A stretch of DNA of 64,000 nt from Nitrobacter sp047149785 (GCF_047149785.1 NZ_BAAGBE010000001.1:2294001-2358000); one strand, 5' to 3'; shown: positions 1 through 7,993, counted from the stretch's first letter. A program made the numbers and translations. The notes: generated by a model not told the origin, from the sequence alone.

Positions 1-63
1 GAACCCGCTGCCGATTACGACAGCATGCGGGCGCGTATCGGCGCGTGACGGACGCGCGACCAT
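1..63 (-). CDS. crtI: Carotenoid desaturase, N-terminus only (crtI-like, runs off window)
   Basis: Read on the minus strand from an ATG at 63, the window edge encodes about 20 residues ending in HAVVIGSGF, the start of the FAD-binding beta-alpha-beta fold of CrtI/CrtD-type carotenoid desaturases. An in-frame ATG at 84 is an alternative start; neither has a clear Shine-Dalgarno sequence. The gene lies just downstream of bchO and behind a perfect TGT-N12-ACA box, as expected of a carotenoid gene in a photosynthesis cluster. crtD or another FAD amine-oxidase family member is possible because only the nucleotide-binding motif is visible. Confidence 0.55.
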   Translation of the reverse strand, partial: MVARPSRADTRPHAVVIGSGF

Positions 64-127
64 GCGTGACGAGGCGTCGAGCATGAGAGGAAGCGTAAAT
101 CTAAATTGACGAATGCGCCAGACAAAA

Positions 128-145
128 TGTCAAACTAAACTGACA
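128..145. promoter_or_regulatory. PpsR/CrtJ-type operator, perfect TGT-N12-ACA
   Basis: The sequence is TGT, 12 bases, ACA, with the extended palindrome TGTCA-N8-TGACA. This is the recognition pattern of the aerobic photosynthesis repressor PpsR/CrtJ. It overlaps the end of bchO and lies 40-80 bp upstream of the leftward crtI-like start, so it probably controls that gene. Confidence 0.6.
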
Positions 146-1040
146 TTCCATGCTGCATCGCGATAATCCCGCTCGCGACCGCGGCTTCCACGATCATGAC
201 CGCGGTCAGTTGCGGCGCCTCCTCGTGCATCAGGTGACCGTAACCGGGCACAATCTCCAATCTTGCGTTCGTCGTCAGTTCACGGACGCGGCACGCGACA
301 TCGGGCGGCACGGCCCGATCTTTCGCGGCCGCGATCAATCGCAGCTCGCATCGGAGCTTCTGCAGGTCCCGCACCAACGGGCGCAAATCCCAGTTCGCCA
401 TCATCTGCATGGCCGCCGCGACATGGGCGGGGCTCGCAACCAGCCTGCCGTAAAGCCGCTCGCCCTGCGCGTCGATGGTCGATCCCGTATTGACGATCAA
501 CCGATGCACGGCGGCCGGATCTCTGGCGCGCCGGGCGAAGATCCACGGCATCAGCGGGTTGAACGCCAGCGCCTTGGCGAGCGGCGACAGCACGAACGCC
601 GCAAGTCCATCGAACGGCAGGAAAGCGCCATTGAGGCTGACGATCAGCCTCGGCGCGATGAGACCGTCGAGCGCCATGCGTGCAAGGATCGCGGCTCCAG
701 CGGAGTGACCGACCGCGAGTTGCGGCTTCACCTCCAGCTTCACGCACAGCGCGGCGAGATCCCGCGCCATGCTGACGAGCGAAATCCGGTGGGCGCGCGG
801 CGTCTCGGTGAATCCGTGCCCCGGCAAATCCGGCGCCACCACCGTGAACCGCTTCGCCAGCAGGGGCATCAGCGCGCGCCATGAATGGGTCGCGGCCCCG
901 GTGCCGTGCGCCAGCAGCGCGACCGGCCCCTGCCCCAGCACCTGAACATGCCAGCGATACCCGGCGGCCTCGACGAAGCGGCTGGCCTGGCGGTTGGGCC
1001 AGCCGGAACCGTCGGTGCTCCATGACAGTCTTGAACCCAT
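135..1040 (-). CDS. bchO: BchO, alpha/beta hydrolase of the magnesium chelatase operon
   Basis: A 301-residue alpha/beta hydrolase. The oxyanion-hole region AHGTGA lies near residue 44, the nucleophile elbow GHSAGA has Ser about 113, and a C-terminal GYGHLMHEE supplies the probable catalytic His. It resembles BchO, which accompanies the chelatase genes bchI and bchD in purple bacteria; its exact reaction in bacteriochlorophyll synthesis is not established. It is the last gene of a leftward bchI-bchD-hydrolase-bchO set. The ATG at 1040 matches the family N-terminus. Identification rests on sequence resemblance plus the neighbours. Confidence 0.8.
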   Translation of the reverse strand: MGSRLSWSTDGSGWPNRQASRFVEAAGYRWHVQVLGQGPVALLAHGTGAATHSWRALMPLLAKRFTVVAPDLPGHGFTETPRAHRISLVSMARDLAALCVKLEVKPQLAVGHSAGAAILARMALDGLIAPRLIVSLNGAFLPFDGLAAFVLSPLAKALAFNPLMPWIFARRARDPAAVHRLIVNTGSTIDAQGERLYGRLVASPAHVAAAMQMMANWDLRPLVRDLQKLRCELRLIAAAKDRAVPPDVACRVRELTTNARLEIVPGYGHLMHEEAPQLTAVMIVEAAVASGIIAMQHGMSV

Positions 1041-1085
1041 CGTACCGTCAACCTGATTGACGTAAGGACGCGCGCACGGACGCCA

Positions 1086-2174
1086 TCACGCCGCTTTGGC
1101 CCGGTTCAGAAAAGCTTCAAAGCGGGCGATGAATTCGTCTGGTATTTCGAAATGCGGCATGGCGCCGGTCTGAAACGCCTCGATGCTCCAGTTCGGCAGC
1201 CGCTTCACGACGCGCGTTTCCTCGAAGTCCACGAAGTCGCCGCGTACGCCGTGGGCCACCCACACCGGCATTGACAGGCTTTGATAAAGCTTGAGGATGC
1301 CGGTGCTGAAGAGATAGCCCGCCACGAAATAATAAGGTGCGTTCTCGGCGCCCGGCTGGTGGGTCGTGATGGTGTCGTAGTCGAGCAGCGCCTCGTCGAT
1401 GTTCTTCGCGCCCCAGGTTTTCTCCAGAAAGAAGCGGATGCTGGCGCGCGCCGTCAAGGCGGCGAACAGGCCGTGTCTCCACAAGGGAATATTGAGCAGC
1501 CGATGCAGCCACGGCATCGCCCGCGTCCCCTCAAGGCTTGGATTTTTTTCCGCGGCGCGCGCGGCGCGGCGATCGAAACCGGTCGGACTGATCAGCGCGA
1601 CGCTGCGGAAGGCATTGGGCGTCTCGGTCGCCGCGCGCGCGGCGAACTCGCAGCCGAGCGACAGCGCGACGATGTCGATCGCGCCATCGCCGGCGCGCGA
1701 CTGGATTTCGCGGACCGCCGCATGGATCGCGTCCGTCATCAGGCGCGGCGTATAGGTTCTTTCGCTGCGGTCGGACAGACCGAAGCCCGGAAGGTCGAGC
1801 GCGTAGACCGCGCGCGTGCCGCGATAGTGATCGAACAGCGGCTTCATTTCGTAGGCGGAGCCCGCCGCGTTGATGCTGTGCACGAGCAGCAAGGGCGGCA
1901 CGCCTCCGGCGGCCGCCGCATCCTCCCCGTAAAAAGCGATGCGTCCGGCGCGCGCGTCGTCGAGTTCGATGCGCGGCCCGGGCAGCGGCGGCGGCATCGT
2001 GACGCCGCCGGGCGCAGCCATGCCCGAAGCGCGTTCGTTTGACGGGGGTTGCAACATCGGCCGGCCTCCTCCGCGTTCGTTGGCCGGCCGCTCTTGGCTG
2101 CTCGGTCGGGTCGGGGTCTGACAAGACAGATTGTCATCAACCTGTGAAAAGGCAAGCTGACTATCACCCGTCAC
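1086..2174 (-). CDS. Second alpha/beta hydrolase between bchD and bchO
   Basis: A 362-residue alpha/beta hydrolase distinct from BchO. Visible landmarks are the LLLVHSINA oxyanion region, DLPGFGLSD, a nucleophile elbow ALSLGCE (Ala where Gly is usual) and a C-terminal GAMPHFEIP with the likely catalytic His. The longest frame starts with GTG at 2174 and overlaps the bchD stop (GTGA), suggesting translational coupling. The first 60 or so residues are low-complexity and poorly hydrolase-like, so an internal start such as the ATG at 2057 is possible. Its position suggests a pigment-related role, but no specific reaction can be named. Confidence 0.7.
   Translation of the reverse strand: MTGDSQLAFSQVDDNLSCQTPTRPSSQERPANERGGGRPMLQPPSNERASGMAAPGGVTMPPPLPGPRIELDDARAGRIAFYGEDAAAAGGVPPLLLVHSINAAGSAYEMKPLFDHYRGTRAVYALDLPGFGLSDRSERTYTPRLMTDAIHAAVREIQSRAGDGAIDIVALSLGCEFAARAATETPNAFRSVALISPTGFDRRAARAAEKNPSLEGTRAMPWLHRLLNIPLWRHGLFAALTARASIRFFLEKTWGAKNIDEALLDYDTITTHQPGAENAPYYFVAGYLFSTGILKLYQSLSMPVWVAHGVRGDFVDFEETRVVKRLPNWSIEAFQTGAMPHFEIPDEFIARFEAFLNRAKAA
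2119..2136. promoter_or_regulatory. 18-bp palindrome TGACAA-N6-TTGTCA near the hydrolase start
   Basis: Perfect 6-bp arms separated by 6 bases. It lies inside the longest form of the hydrolase gene but would be upstream of it if translation starts at 2057. It is not a PpsR box because the half-sites are in the opposite order (ACA-N8-TGT). It could bind another dimeric regulator or be chance. Confidence 0.25.
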
Positions 2175-3943
2175 GACAGACCGATGCGCGGCGTCCTGTT
2201 CACCTGCACCGCGCGCGACAGCCGCGCGGCGTCGGCGTAAGGCAAGGCGACATAGCGCGCGCTCATTTCCGCCGCGATCCGCTCAGCCTGCGGCTGCGGA
2301 CGCGCCGATGTGTCGATGACGACGGCCGGAACGCCGGTCGCGCGCAACCGGCGCGCGGCCTCGCAGGCTTCGGCTTCGGCTGCGGCGCGGCCGGGGCTGC
2401 CGTCGCGGCTCACATTCGCGTGGCCGTCGGTCATCAGCACGACGGTGGGCGCATGGCCCTTGCCGCGAACCGCCAGCGCGAGCGTTTCCGCAGCACCGAT
2501 CGCCGCCGACAGCGGCGTGCCTCCGCCGCCGGGAAGCGCGGCCAGGCTGCGCCGGGCGCGCGTCAGCGAGCGGGTCGGAGGCAGGAGCAATTCGGCCGCC
2601 CGGCCCCGGAACGCGATCAGCGCGACCTCGTCCCGCCGCACGTAGCAATCCGCCAGCAGCAATTCCACCGCGCCCTTGACCTCGGCGAGCCGTTGCAGCG
2701 CCGACGATCCCGACGCATCCACCACGAAAATCGTCGCCGTCGCGCTCCGCTGCTTGAAGCGGGTGATGCGGAAATCGTCCTTGCGGATCACAAGGCGCGC
2801 ATCCGCGCCGGATTGAGTTCCCTCCGTTTGCCGGCGAAGCCGCTGCCAGGGCGCGGCGGCGCGCAGCGTTTCCAGCACGTTCAGCCGCGCGCCCGCGACA
2901 AGTTGCCCGCGGCGCACGCCGACGGGACGGCCGCGCCGCGGTCCCATCCGCGCCAGTCCCTGCTTGCCCTGGCTTGCATTGCGAGAGGCGCGGAGCGCGC
3001 CCTGCTGAAGCCGCTTCAGCAGGTCGGGCGGGATGGCGGCCTGCGCCGCTTCGAGAACGACATCTTCCAGCGGCGCGTCGTCGCGGCGGCTAGCGTCCGC
3101 TTCGCCGGGCTTGTCCTCGGGCGGCGGTTCGGCCTCGTCCTGCTCCTGTTCTGGCGCCGGCAAGAGCGTGACGCGCGGCGCGAGTACCAAGCGCGCGGCA
3201 AGCTCGACATGCGCGCGCTGCACCGCCTCAGTTGCATCGAGCGCGGCGGCCGCCCGCGCCGCGCGGACCGCGAGCAACGGCGCGCGCAGCGATGCGACGC
3301 CCAGAGAAGCCGCCGCACGGCATAGGGCTTCGACCGCGTCCGCTGCGATTGTCACGCCCGGCAGCCGAAGCCGCGCGGCCGCGATGTCGCCAGCCGTGAC
3401 GCCGGCATCGCCGGTCTCGGCGAGCGGCACCGGCGACAGGTCGATCGCGAAGGCGAGGCGGTCGCACAGCGATGCCGGCGCGCGCTCGTCGTCGATGCCC
3501 TCGTCAAGGGCGACGACGCCGAAGCACGACGGAATCCGCTCCGACAGGCCGTCGCGCTCGATCACCACCGCGCGGGCGTCGAGCACCGCGCCAAGCTGCG
3601 CCACGGTCGAGGGCGCAAGCCGCTCGGCCATCACGGCGAGCAGGACGCCGCCGTCGATGTCGGCGAGCAGGCCACGCGCGACCACCGGCCGCCCCTGCCG
3701 CAGCGTCGCGGCGAGATCGAGCCCGCCAAGCAGCACGCCATCGGAAACGGCCGGCGGCAATTTCCGGATCGCGACGGCCGGCGGCAACAGTCCACGCAGA
3801 ATCGCGATCCAGCGATCGCGGACAGGACCCGCGCCGGCACGAATGCGAACGCCGCCCGTGCCGGCGGGGTCGATCGCAAACAACGCGGCGGCCACGACGG
3901 CATCCGGCCATATCTGCGCGCCCGCGCTCATGCGACGAAGCAC
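2171..3943 (-). CDS. bchD: Magnesium chelatase subunit D
   Basis: A 590-residue subunit of the ATP-dependent chelatase (BchI-BchD-BchH) that inserts Mg2+ into protoporphyrin IX. The N-terminal half is a degenerate AAA+ domain without a clear Walker A, as usual for BchD. An acidic, proline-rich linker spans about residues 263-290. The C-terminal half is a von Willebrand A domain with the MIDAS motif DASGS near residue 407 and TDGHA near 506. It overlaps bchI by 16 bp at its start and the following hydrolase at its stop, so the genes form a tight operon. Confidence 0.92.
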   Translation of the reverse strand: MLRRMSAGAQIWPDAVVAAALFAIDPAGTGGVRIRAGAGPVRDRWIAILRGLLPPAVAIRKLPPAVSDGVLLGGLDLAATLRQGRPVVARGLLADIDGGVLLAVMAERLAPSTVAQLGAVLDARAVVIERDGLSERIPSCFGVVALDEGIDDERAPASLCDRLAFAIDLSPVPLAETGDAGVTAGDIAAARLRLPGVTIAADAVEALCRAAASLGVASLRAPLLAVRAARAAAALDATEAVQRAHVELAARLVLAPRVTLLPAPEQEQDEAEPPPEDKPGEADASRRDDAPLEDVVLEAAQAAIPPDLLKRLQQGALRASRNASQGKQGLARMGPRRGRPVGVRRGQLVAGARLNVLETLRAAAPWQRLRRQTEGTQSGADARLVIRKDDFRITRFKQRSATATIFVVDASGSSALQRLAEVKGAVELLLADCYVRRDEVALIAFRGRAAELLLPPTRSLTRARRSLAALPGGGGTPLSAAIGAAETLALAVRGKGHAPTVVLMTDGHANVSRDGSPGRAAAEAEACEAARRLRATGVPAVVIDTSARPQPQAERIAAEMSARYVALPYADAARLSRAVQVNRTPRIGLS

Positions 3944-4953
3944 TCCGCGAGCGCGCGCTCCACCCGCGCGCCGGATCCGGACTCGTCGAGCGGATTGCGG
4001 CGCAGCCGGTGCCGCAGAGCCGACGGCGCGAGATGTTTCAGATGATTTTCAGTGACCGCCTTGGCGCCCGCGAAGGCTGCGAACGCGCGCGCGGCGCGCA
4101 CCAGCGTCAGTTCGCCGCGCAGCCCGTCGGTGCCGAGCGTCATGCAGAGCTGCGCGGCCTTGGTGCGCATCGCGTCGGACACCGCCACCCGGTCGAGCCG
4201 TTCTCGCGCCGACTGGATTTTCCTGCGGATGCGGGCCTCGTCCTCCGCCCATTGCGCGACGAAGACGGAAGGGTCGGTCTCGAACGCGTCGCGCCGCTTC
4301 ACGACTTCGATGCGCGTCGGCAGATCGTCCGGCGTCTTCACCTCCACGGACAGGCCGAACCGGTCCAGCAGTTGCGGGCGCAATTCGCCCTCTTCCGGAT
4401 TTCCGGTGCCGACCAGCACGATTTTCGCGGGGTGCCGGATGCTGAGCCCATCGCGCTCGACCACATTCTCTCCGGAGGCGGCGACATCGAGCAGCAGATC
4501 CACGAGGTGGTCTTCCAGAAGATTCACCTCGTCGATATAAAGAAACCCGCGGTTGGCGCGCGCCAGCAATCCGGGCTCGAAACTCTTTTCCCCGTGCGCA
4601 AGCGCGCGCTCCAGATCGAGCGCGCCGACCACGCGGTCTTCGGTCGCGCCGAGCGGCAGATCGATCACAGGCACCGGCACCCGGTGCGATTTCAGTTTAC
4701 CCTCGCCCGCCCGCGCCCGGCAGTCGTTGCATAATGAAACGGCAGCGTCCGGATCGCAGTGATAGCGGCACCCGACGACCGCCCGCATGGTCGGCAGCAG
4801 CGCCGCGAGCGCGCGCACAGCGGTGGACTTTCCCGAGCCACGGTCACCGAAGGCGAGCACGCCGCCGATCTTCGGATCGACCGCCGCGACGATCAGCGCC
4901 CGCTTCATATCATCCTGACCGACAATCGCGGGGAACGGAAAAGCCACCGTCAT
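3928..4953 (-). CDS. bchI: Magnesium chelatase ATPase subunit I
   Basis: A 341-residue AAA+ ATPase that forms rings with BchD to drive Mg2+ insertion. Walker A GDRGSGKS lies at residues 36-43, Walker B LYIDEVNLL at 138-146 and the sensor region VGTGNPEEG near 181-189. Four Cys (62, 66, 75, 78) form a CxxxC plus CxxC cluster seen in BchI/ChlI proteins. Length is typical. It is the first gene of the leftward operon; a near-consensus PpsR box sits about 255 bp upstream, close to the recombinase remnant that flanks the integrated element. Confidence 0.95.
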   Translation of the reverse strand: MTVAFPFPAIVGQDDMKRALIVAAVDPKIGGVLAFGDRGSGKSTAVRALAALLPTMRAVVGCRYHCDPDAAVSLCNDCRARAGEGKLKSHRVPVPVIDLPLGATEDRVVGALDLERALAHGEKSFEPGLLARANRGFLYIDEVNLLEDHLVDLLLDVAASGENVVERDGLSIRHPAKIVLVGTGNPEEGELRPQLLDRFGLSVEVKTPDDLPTRIEVVKRRDAFETDPSVFVAQWAEDEARIRRKIQSARERLDRVAVSDAMRTKAAQLCMTLGTDGLRGELTLVRAARAFAAFAGAKAVTENHLKHLAPSALRHRLRRNPLDESGSGARVERALAECFVA

Positions 4954-5208
4954 GGGCTAAACTTCCGCAGCACGGGTTCGCGCGATGATTCCGGCACCCT
5001 TATCGAGCAACTCCATGCGTAACGCGCCTCCCGGTTCGCAGCGACTGCTCGCCGTCCACCGGCGGGAAGCCCCGGTGAGGACGGCTTCGGGGCGGCTCTT
5101 ATGCAGCAAACGAATGACCGCCCCCTGCGCGCCATAGCCACGGCGCCGTTGCGCGTCCCGGCCCGAAGGCTTCTTCCCGCTAATGCGTCTCCCATCGAGC
5201 GGAGCATG

Positions 5209-5226
5209 TGTCAACATTGATTGACG
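5209..5226. promoter_or_regulatory. PpsR-like box upstream of bchI (TGT-N12-ACG)
   Basis: TGTCA-N8-TGACG differs from the perfect box at 128-145 by one base in the second half-site. It lies about 255 bp upstream of bchI on the side expected for its promoter. Presence of the pattern is seen; regulation is inferred. Confidence 0.35.
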
Positions 5227-5259
5227 TTACGAACACTTAACGGCTAGGTCAACCGCATT

Positions 5260-5626
5260 GTGCCAGCAAGCCACCTGGGGCAACTCGTGCTGGAAATGCA
5301 GCCCTCCCGAAGAGTTGGCCAGCGCAAGCATGTCAACGAGTTGTGCGGCGACCGCTGGAACATCACTGCCGCGACCGTTGTGGAACCCGTGTGTTCGGCA
5401 ACCCGCTGCGCGTGCCCCGCCGGCCCGATGCTGCCGAGCGGATTCTTGCATTGCGCCCGTTGCGGCGGTGCCATAACGGCACGCACCAGCACGACGCGAT
5501 CACGCATTGGCATTCGACCCTTGCAGCGAGGGATCGACTGGTTCGGCTTCCCGCGAAGCCGAGAAGCCAAAACTCGTGCGGGGACAATTCCCGGAGAAGC
5601 CGAGGAAAACAAGGGACGAATTGGCC
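5260..5626 (+). pseudogene. Recombinase remnants left of the attachment site
   Basis: No intact gene is convincing here. One rightward frame contains LHCARCGGAITARTS, which matches the zinc-ribbon pattern of large serine recombinases (LxCxxCGGxhT), without the rest of the enzyme. Its last 46 bases (5581-5626) closely resemble the 3' end of the integrase gene at the other boundary and encode ENKGRIGLWRSLG across the att core, against ENKGRIGVWRSLG in the intact integrase. I infer debris of one or more older elements that used the same tRNA-Glu site. The zinc-ribbon assignment is weak; the integrase-tail similarity is directly visible. Confidence 0.4.
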
Positions 5627-5645
5627 TTTGGCGCTCCCTAGGGGA
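5627..5645. other. attL, distal copy of the tRNA-Glu 3' end
   Basis: 19 bp identical to 22468-22486. The bases duplicate the CCA end, discriminator, acceptor strand and part of the T stem of tRNA-Glu. Identity stops one base past the core, as expected for site-specific integration. Confidence 0.9.
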
Positions 5646-5777
5646 CCAAGAAGATTGAGCGGTGTCAGGATGTTGGCCTGAGGTGAGATCGAAAGGTGTT
5701 CCAGGGGATTGTTATGCTTTCCAATACGCTTGGCTCACTCCCTTGTGCTAGTAGGGAGCCGCAGCCGCAGCATAGCG

Positions 5778-6587
5778 TCAGGCTGCCGCCTCTTTGCGGC
5801 TTGGACGTTTCTTTGCCTCATCCACTAGCTTCGCCAAAAGACTAACATAGGCGATGAATTCCAACGCTCGCTCAGGATCATCCTTAACCAGCGAATGTGC
5901 TCTAGGGTTCCGAAGCCCAGCCACGGCACCGGAGAGCATCATCATGAACCCCTTTTGCTCGTTGCGATCCGAGTCATCCTTTAAAGCATTAAATGCAAGC
6001 AGCGGCTGCTTCGGACTAAAGACGAACTCCATCAACTCCATGCCGTCTTTGTTATCAACTCCACTTCGTAGTCTAACGAAATCATTGAGCGCTTTAACAG
6101 CATCTTCGATTGCGTTCGCGTAGTGCCCGTCGAGGTAAAGTTCGTTCGCTGCCCTCGCAATTTCGCTATGTAGCTCAAGTCCCTGGTAAGCTCGTATGAC
6201 CTTATTATCGGCATCGTCATCGGCATCAGCGATCTTTTCTTGAAGGCGTTTTATTGCATCGCCAAGCAACTTTCGCGTTCTGGCCAATGCCGCCGTAAAG
6301 CGCTGACGTTTGGCCGCATCTTCCCTCAAATACAGTCCTGTGAACCAGTTCGCGTCGATTTGAAAATCGGCAGCATCGGCGGTCTCTGGTCCAAAAACGT
6401 CATCAATTGTCGCGTTCACGTTGATCGCAATCCGTTTGGCTTCGCCGTACCAATCCTCCTCGTAGCTCAACGTGAAGGATGAGACCTCTGATAGACGCCG
6501 TTCAAGCCTTTTTATCAGACTTGGAATTTTGTCAGGACGAGGGTTCGAGCGTTGCATCATCTGAAACCTTGATTCGCTTGGACTCAT
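5778..6587 (-). CDS. TIGR02391/Ymh-like HEPN-domain protein
   Basis: A 269-residue soluble, helical protein. The C-terminal part has the signature of the TIGR02391 (Ymh) family: HYANAIEDAVKALNDFV, then GFMMMLSGAVAGLRNPRAH. RNPRAH near residue 228 fits the R-X4-H motif of HEPN ribonucleases. The N-terminal 100 residues are charged and contain a possible helical hairpin. HEPN proteins of this type are common in mobile-element cargo and are often linked to abortive infection or toxin functions; that role is inferred. It sits alone at the attL end, and its lower GC than its neighbours suggests separate acquisition. Confidence 0.7.
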   Translation of the reverse strand: MSPSESRFQMMQRSNPRPDKIPSLIKRLERRLSEVSSFTLSYEEDWYGEAKRIAINVNATIDDVFGPETADAADFQIDANWFTGLYLREDAAKRQRFTAALARTRKLLGDAIKRLQEKIADADDDADNKVIRAYQGLELHSEIARAANELYLDGHYANAIEDAVKALNDFVRLRSGVDNKDGMELMEFVFSPKQPLLAFNALKDDSDRNEQKGFMMMLSGAVAGLRNPRAHSLVKDDPERALEFIAYVSLLAKLVDEAKKRPSRKEAAA

Positions 6588-6739
6588 CGTTGGTTATAAT
6601 TTTAAGGGTCACAAACGCGAAGGCTAGGACGTGACGGCTGCGAAGGCAGTTTCCCCCGTGCCCCGTCCGCGAGGCCACCCCTTGCGGTAAAGGTGGAGCG
6701 TGTGTGATCTACAATCTTCTCTGATACGGACCATGCCTC

Positions 6740-6844
6740 ATGATTTCGATCCTTTTCACACTCGCATTTGTTGGCGTTATGCTGTTCCTCGGAGCGCGGG
6801 CCGTCCTGGGCTGGGCCATGCGAGACCGGCCGAAACGCCGCTAA
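6740..6844 (+). CDS. Possible 34-residue membrane peptide
   Basis: An ORF with ATG at 6740 encodes MISILFTLAFVGVMLFLGAR followed by a short charged tail ending in RPKRR. It would be a single membrane-spanning peptide with a basic cytoplasmic end. Its stop overlaps the convergent resolvase gene by 4 bp. No strong ribosome binding site is visible. It could be a phage membrane peptide or chance. Confidence 0.35.
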   Translation: MISILFTLAFVGVMLFLGARAVLGWAMRDRPKRR

Positions 6845-7395
6845 GTCTGGCTGCCACCTTCAAGCGCCCGGTACACTGATGCGCGGCCGATCTTGAGAGC
6901 CTTGGCGATGGCAGCGGGTCCGAAGCCTTGCGCCTTCATGGCTCGCACCTGCTCAACATCGATGCTCGGCTTGCGGCCCTTGTAGACACCGCTGGCCTTG
7001 GCCTTGGCGATGCCTTCAAGCTGACGCTCCCGCCGAAGGTTCGTCTCAAACTCTGCAAACACACCAAGCATATCCAGAAACGCTTTGCCTGCCGCTGTGC
7101 TCGTGTCTATCGGCTGCTCAGTGGCCTTGAGGCTCGCACCCTTGGCCCGCACCGCGCGGACGATGTCTTGAAGATCACCGATGCTGCGGGCGAGCCGGTC
7201 AATGCGGGTGACCATAAGCACGTCACCGCTGCGCAGAAACTCAAGGATAGTCTGAAGCTCGGTGCGGCCGGTGGTGGTCGTGCCGCTCCGCTTTTCCGAA
7301 CGGACCACCTCGCAGCCTGCCGCGCGAAGTGCCGCTTCCTGTATCTCTAGGTTTTGGTCCGTGGTGCTGACACGGGCATAGCCGAACACCGTCAT
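6841..7395 (-). CDS. Serine resolvase/invertase
   Basis: A 184-residue small serine recombinase. The catalytic motif YARVST has Ser at residue 10, followed by TRIDRLARS with the conserved arginines, an E-helix region, and a C-terminal helix-turn-helix (FGPAAIAKALKIGRASVYRA). Length and layout match Tn3-type resolvases and DNA invertases. An upstream in-frame TTG at 7401 is possible, but the ATG at 7395 is better placed behind GAGGAGG. Immediately upstream is a cluster of TGTCTCA/TGAGACA sites that looks like its recombination site. It may resolve multimers of the excised element. Confidence 0.88.
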   Translation of the reverse strand: MTVFGYARVSTTDQNLEIQEAALRAAGCEVVRSEKRSGTTTTGRTELQTILEFLRSGDVLMVTRIDRLARSIGDLQDIVRAVRAKGASLKATEQPIDTSTAAGKAFLDMLGVFAEFETNLRRERQLEGIAKAKASGVYKGRKPSIDVEQVRAMKAQGFGPAAIAKALKIGRASVYRALEGGSQT

Positions 7396-7412
7396 CGTCA
7401 AATCCTCCTCGT

Positions 7413-7530
7413 TGTCTCACATGGCTTTAGACCCTGGGAGGATGATGTCTCAAAATGCCAATGTCAACCCTATTGAGACACCAATTCCGTCTCAGGCTGA
7501 TACCTCGCTTGCGTATACCCTAGTGAGACA
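7413..7530. promoter_or_regulatory. Probable res site of the resolvase
   Basis: TGTCTCA occurs at 7413-7419 and 7446-7452, its complement TGAGACA at 7474-7480 and 7524-7530, and a partial copy GTCTCA at 7489-7494. These pair as inverted sites of different spacing, the arrangement of a three-subsite res region, directly upstream of the resolvase. The region would also contain its promoter and so allow autoregulation. The clustering is seen; binding is inferred. Confidence 0.6.
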
Positions 7531-7546
7531 TGGCGGGCAGACGGCC

Positions 7547-7748
7547 TGAGGTATAATCGTACTAAGTTTGTACGTCATATAAGGGGACAGGCCAAGCGCG
7601 GCGGTATCTTGGTGGGAAGTTTGGTGTCGTATATGGCCCCAGAGAGTCTGAGGTACAATCGTACTAAGTTTCCCTCAGTATAAGGGGGACAGGCTCTCCG
7701 CTTAACCGCATCGGGTATCCTGGTGGGAAGTTTGTCAGCCGTATATGA
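7547..7748 (+). repeat. Two 102-bp tandem units holding four phage-promoter-like motifs
   Basis: Unit 1 begins at 7547 and unit 2 at 7649, both with TGAGGTAYAATCGTACTAAG. Each unit contains two copies of AAGTTT-N7/8-TATAWGR: AAGTTT at 7564, 7617, 7666 and 7728, each followed by TATAAGG or TATATGG/A. The first motif of each unit continues GGGGACAGGC. A conserved block ending TATAxGGG resembles the core of single-subunit phage RNA polymerase promoters. All copies point right, toward the virion genes. No cognate RNA polymerase gene is recognised here, so the function is inferred. Confidence 0.5.
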
Positions 7749-7993
7749 CGAACGATACCACGGGACACCATGAGGCATGTCACGCCATATTGACGTGTGT
7801 GAGGAACGGTGGCTTGCGGCGCTCCGCTTTCCTGCGACTTCTCGCTGTTTGTAGAGGCGGAACTCTTATTCCCTCCCACTGGGGGGAGGCCCTAGGTGAC
7901 GAATATCGCACGACGCTAAATTCTCTAGTGAAAACAATGCACTCTATTGTACTAATGCTAAGAGGAAAAAAAGCGTACGGTTTGATTCCCTAA
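7745..7993 (+). CDS. Possible small ORF of unknown function
   Basis: An 82-residue frame starting inside the last promoter-like repeat and encoding no recognised motif. It has a short hydrophobic stretch (MHSIVLML) near the end. Composition is AT-richer than the following gene. No ribosome binding site is evident, so it may not be translated. The rest of 7994-8112 shows no gene. Confidence 0.2.
   Translation: MTNDTTGHHEACHAILTCVRNGGLRRSAFLRLLAVCRGGTLIPSHWGEALGDEYRTTLNSLVKTMHSIVLMLRGKKAYGLIP

Noticed and set aside
1046..1063. CGTCA-N7-TGACG upstream of bchO as a PpsR box
   Set aside because: Spacing is one base short of TGT-N12-ACA and both outer bases differ.
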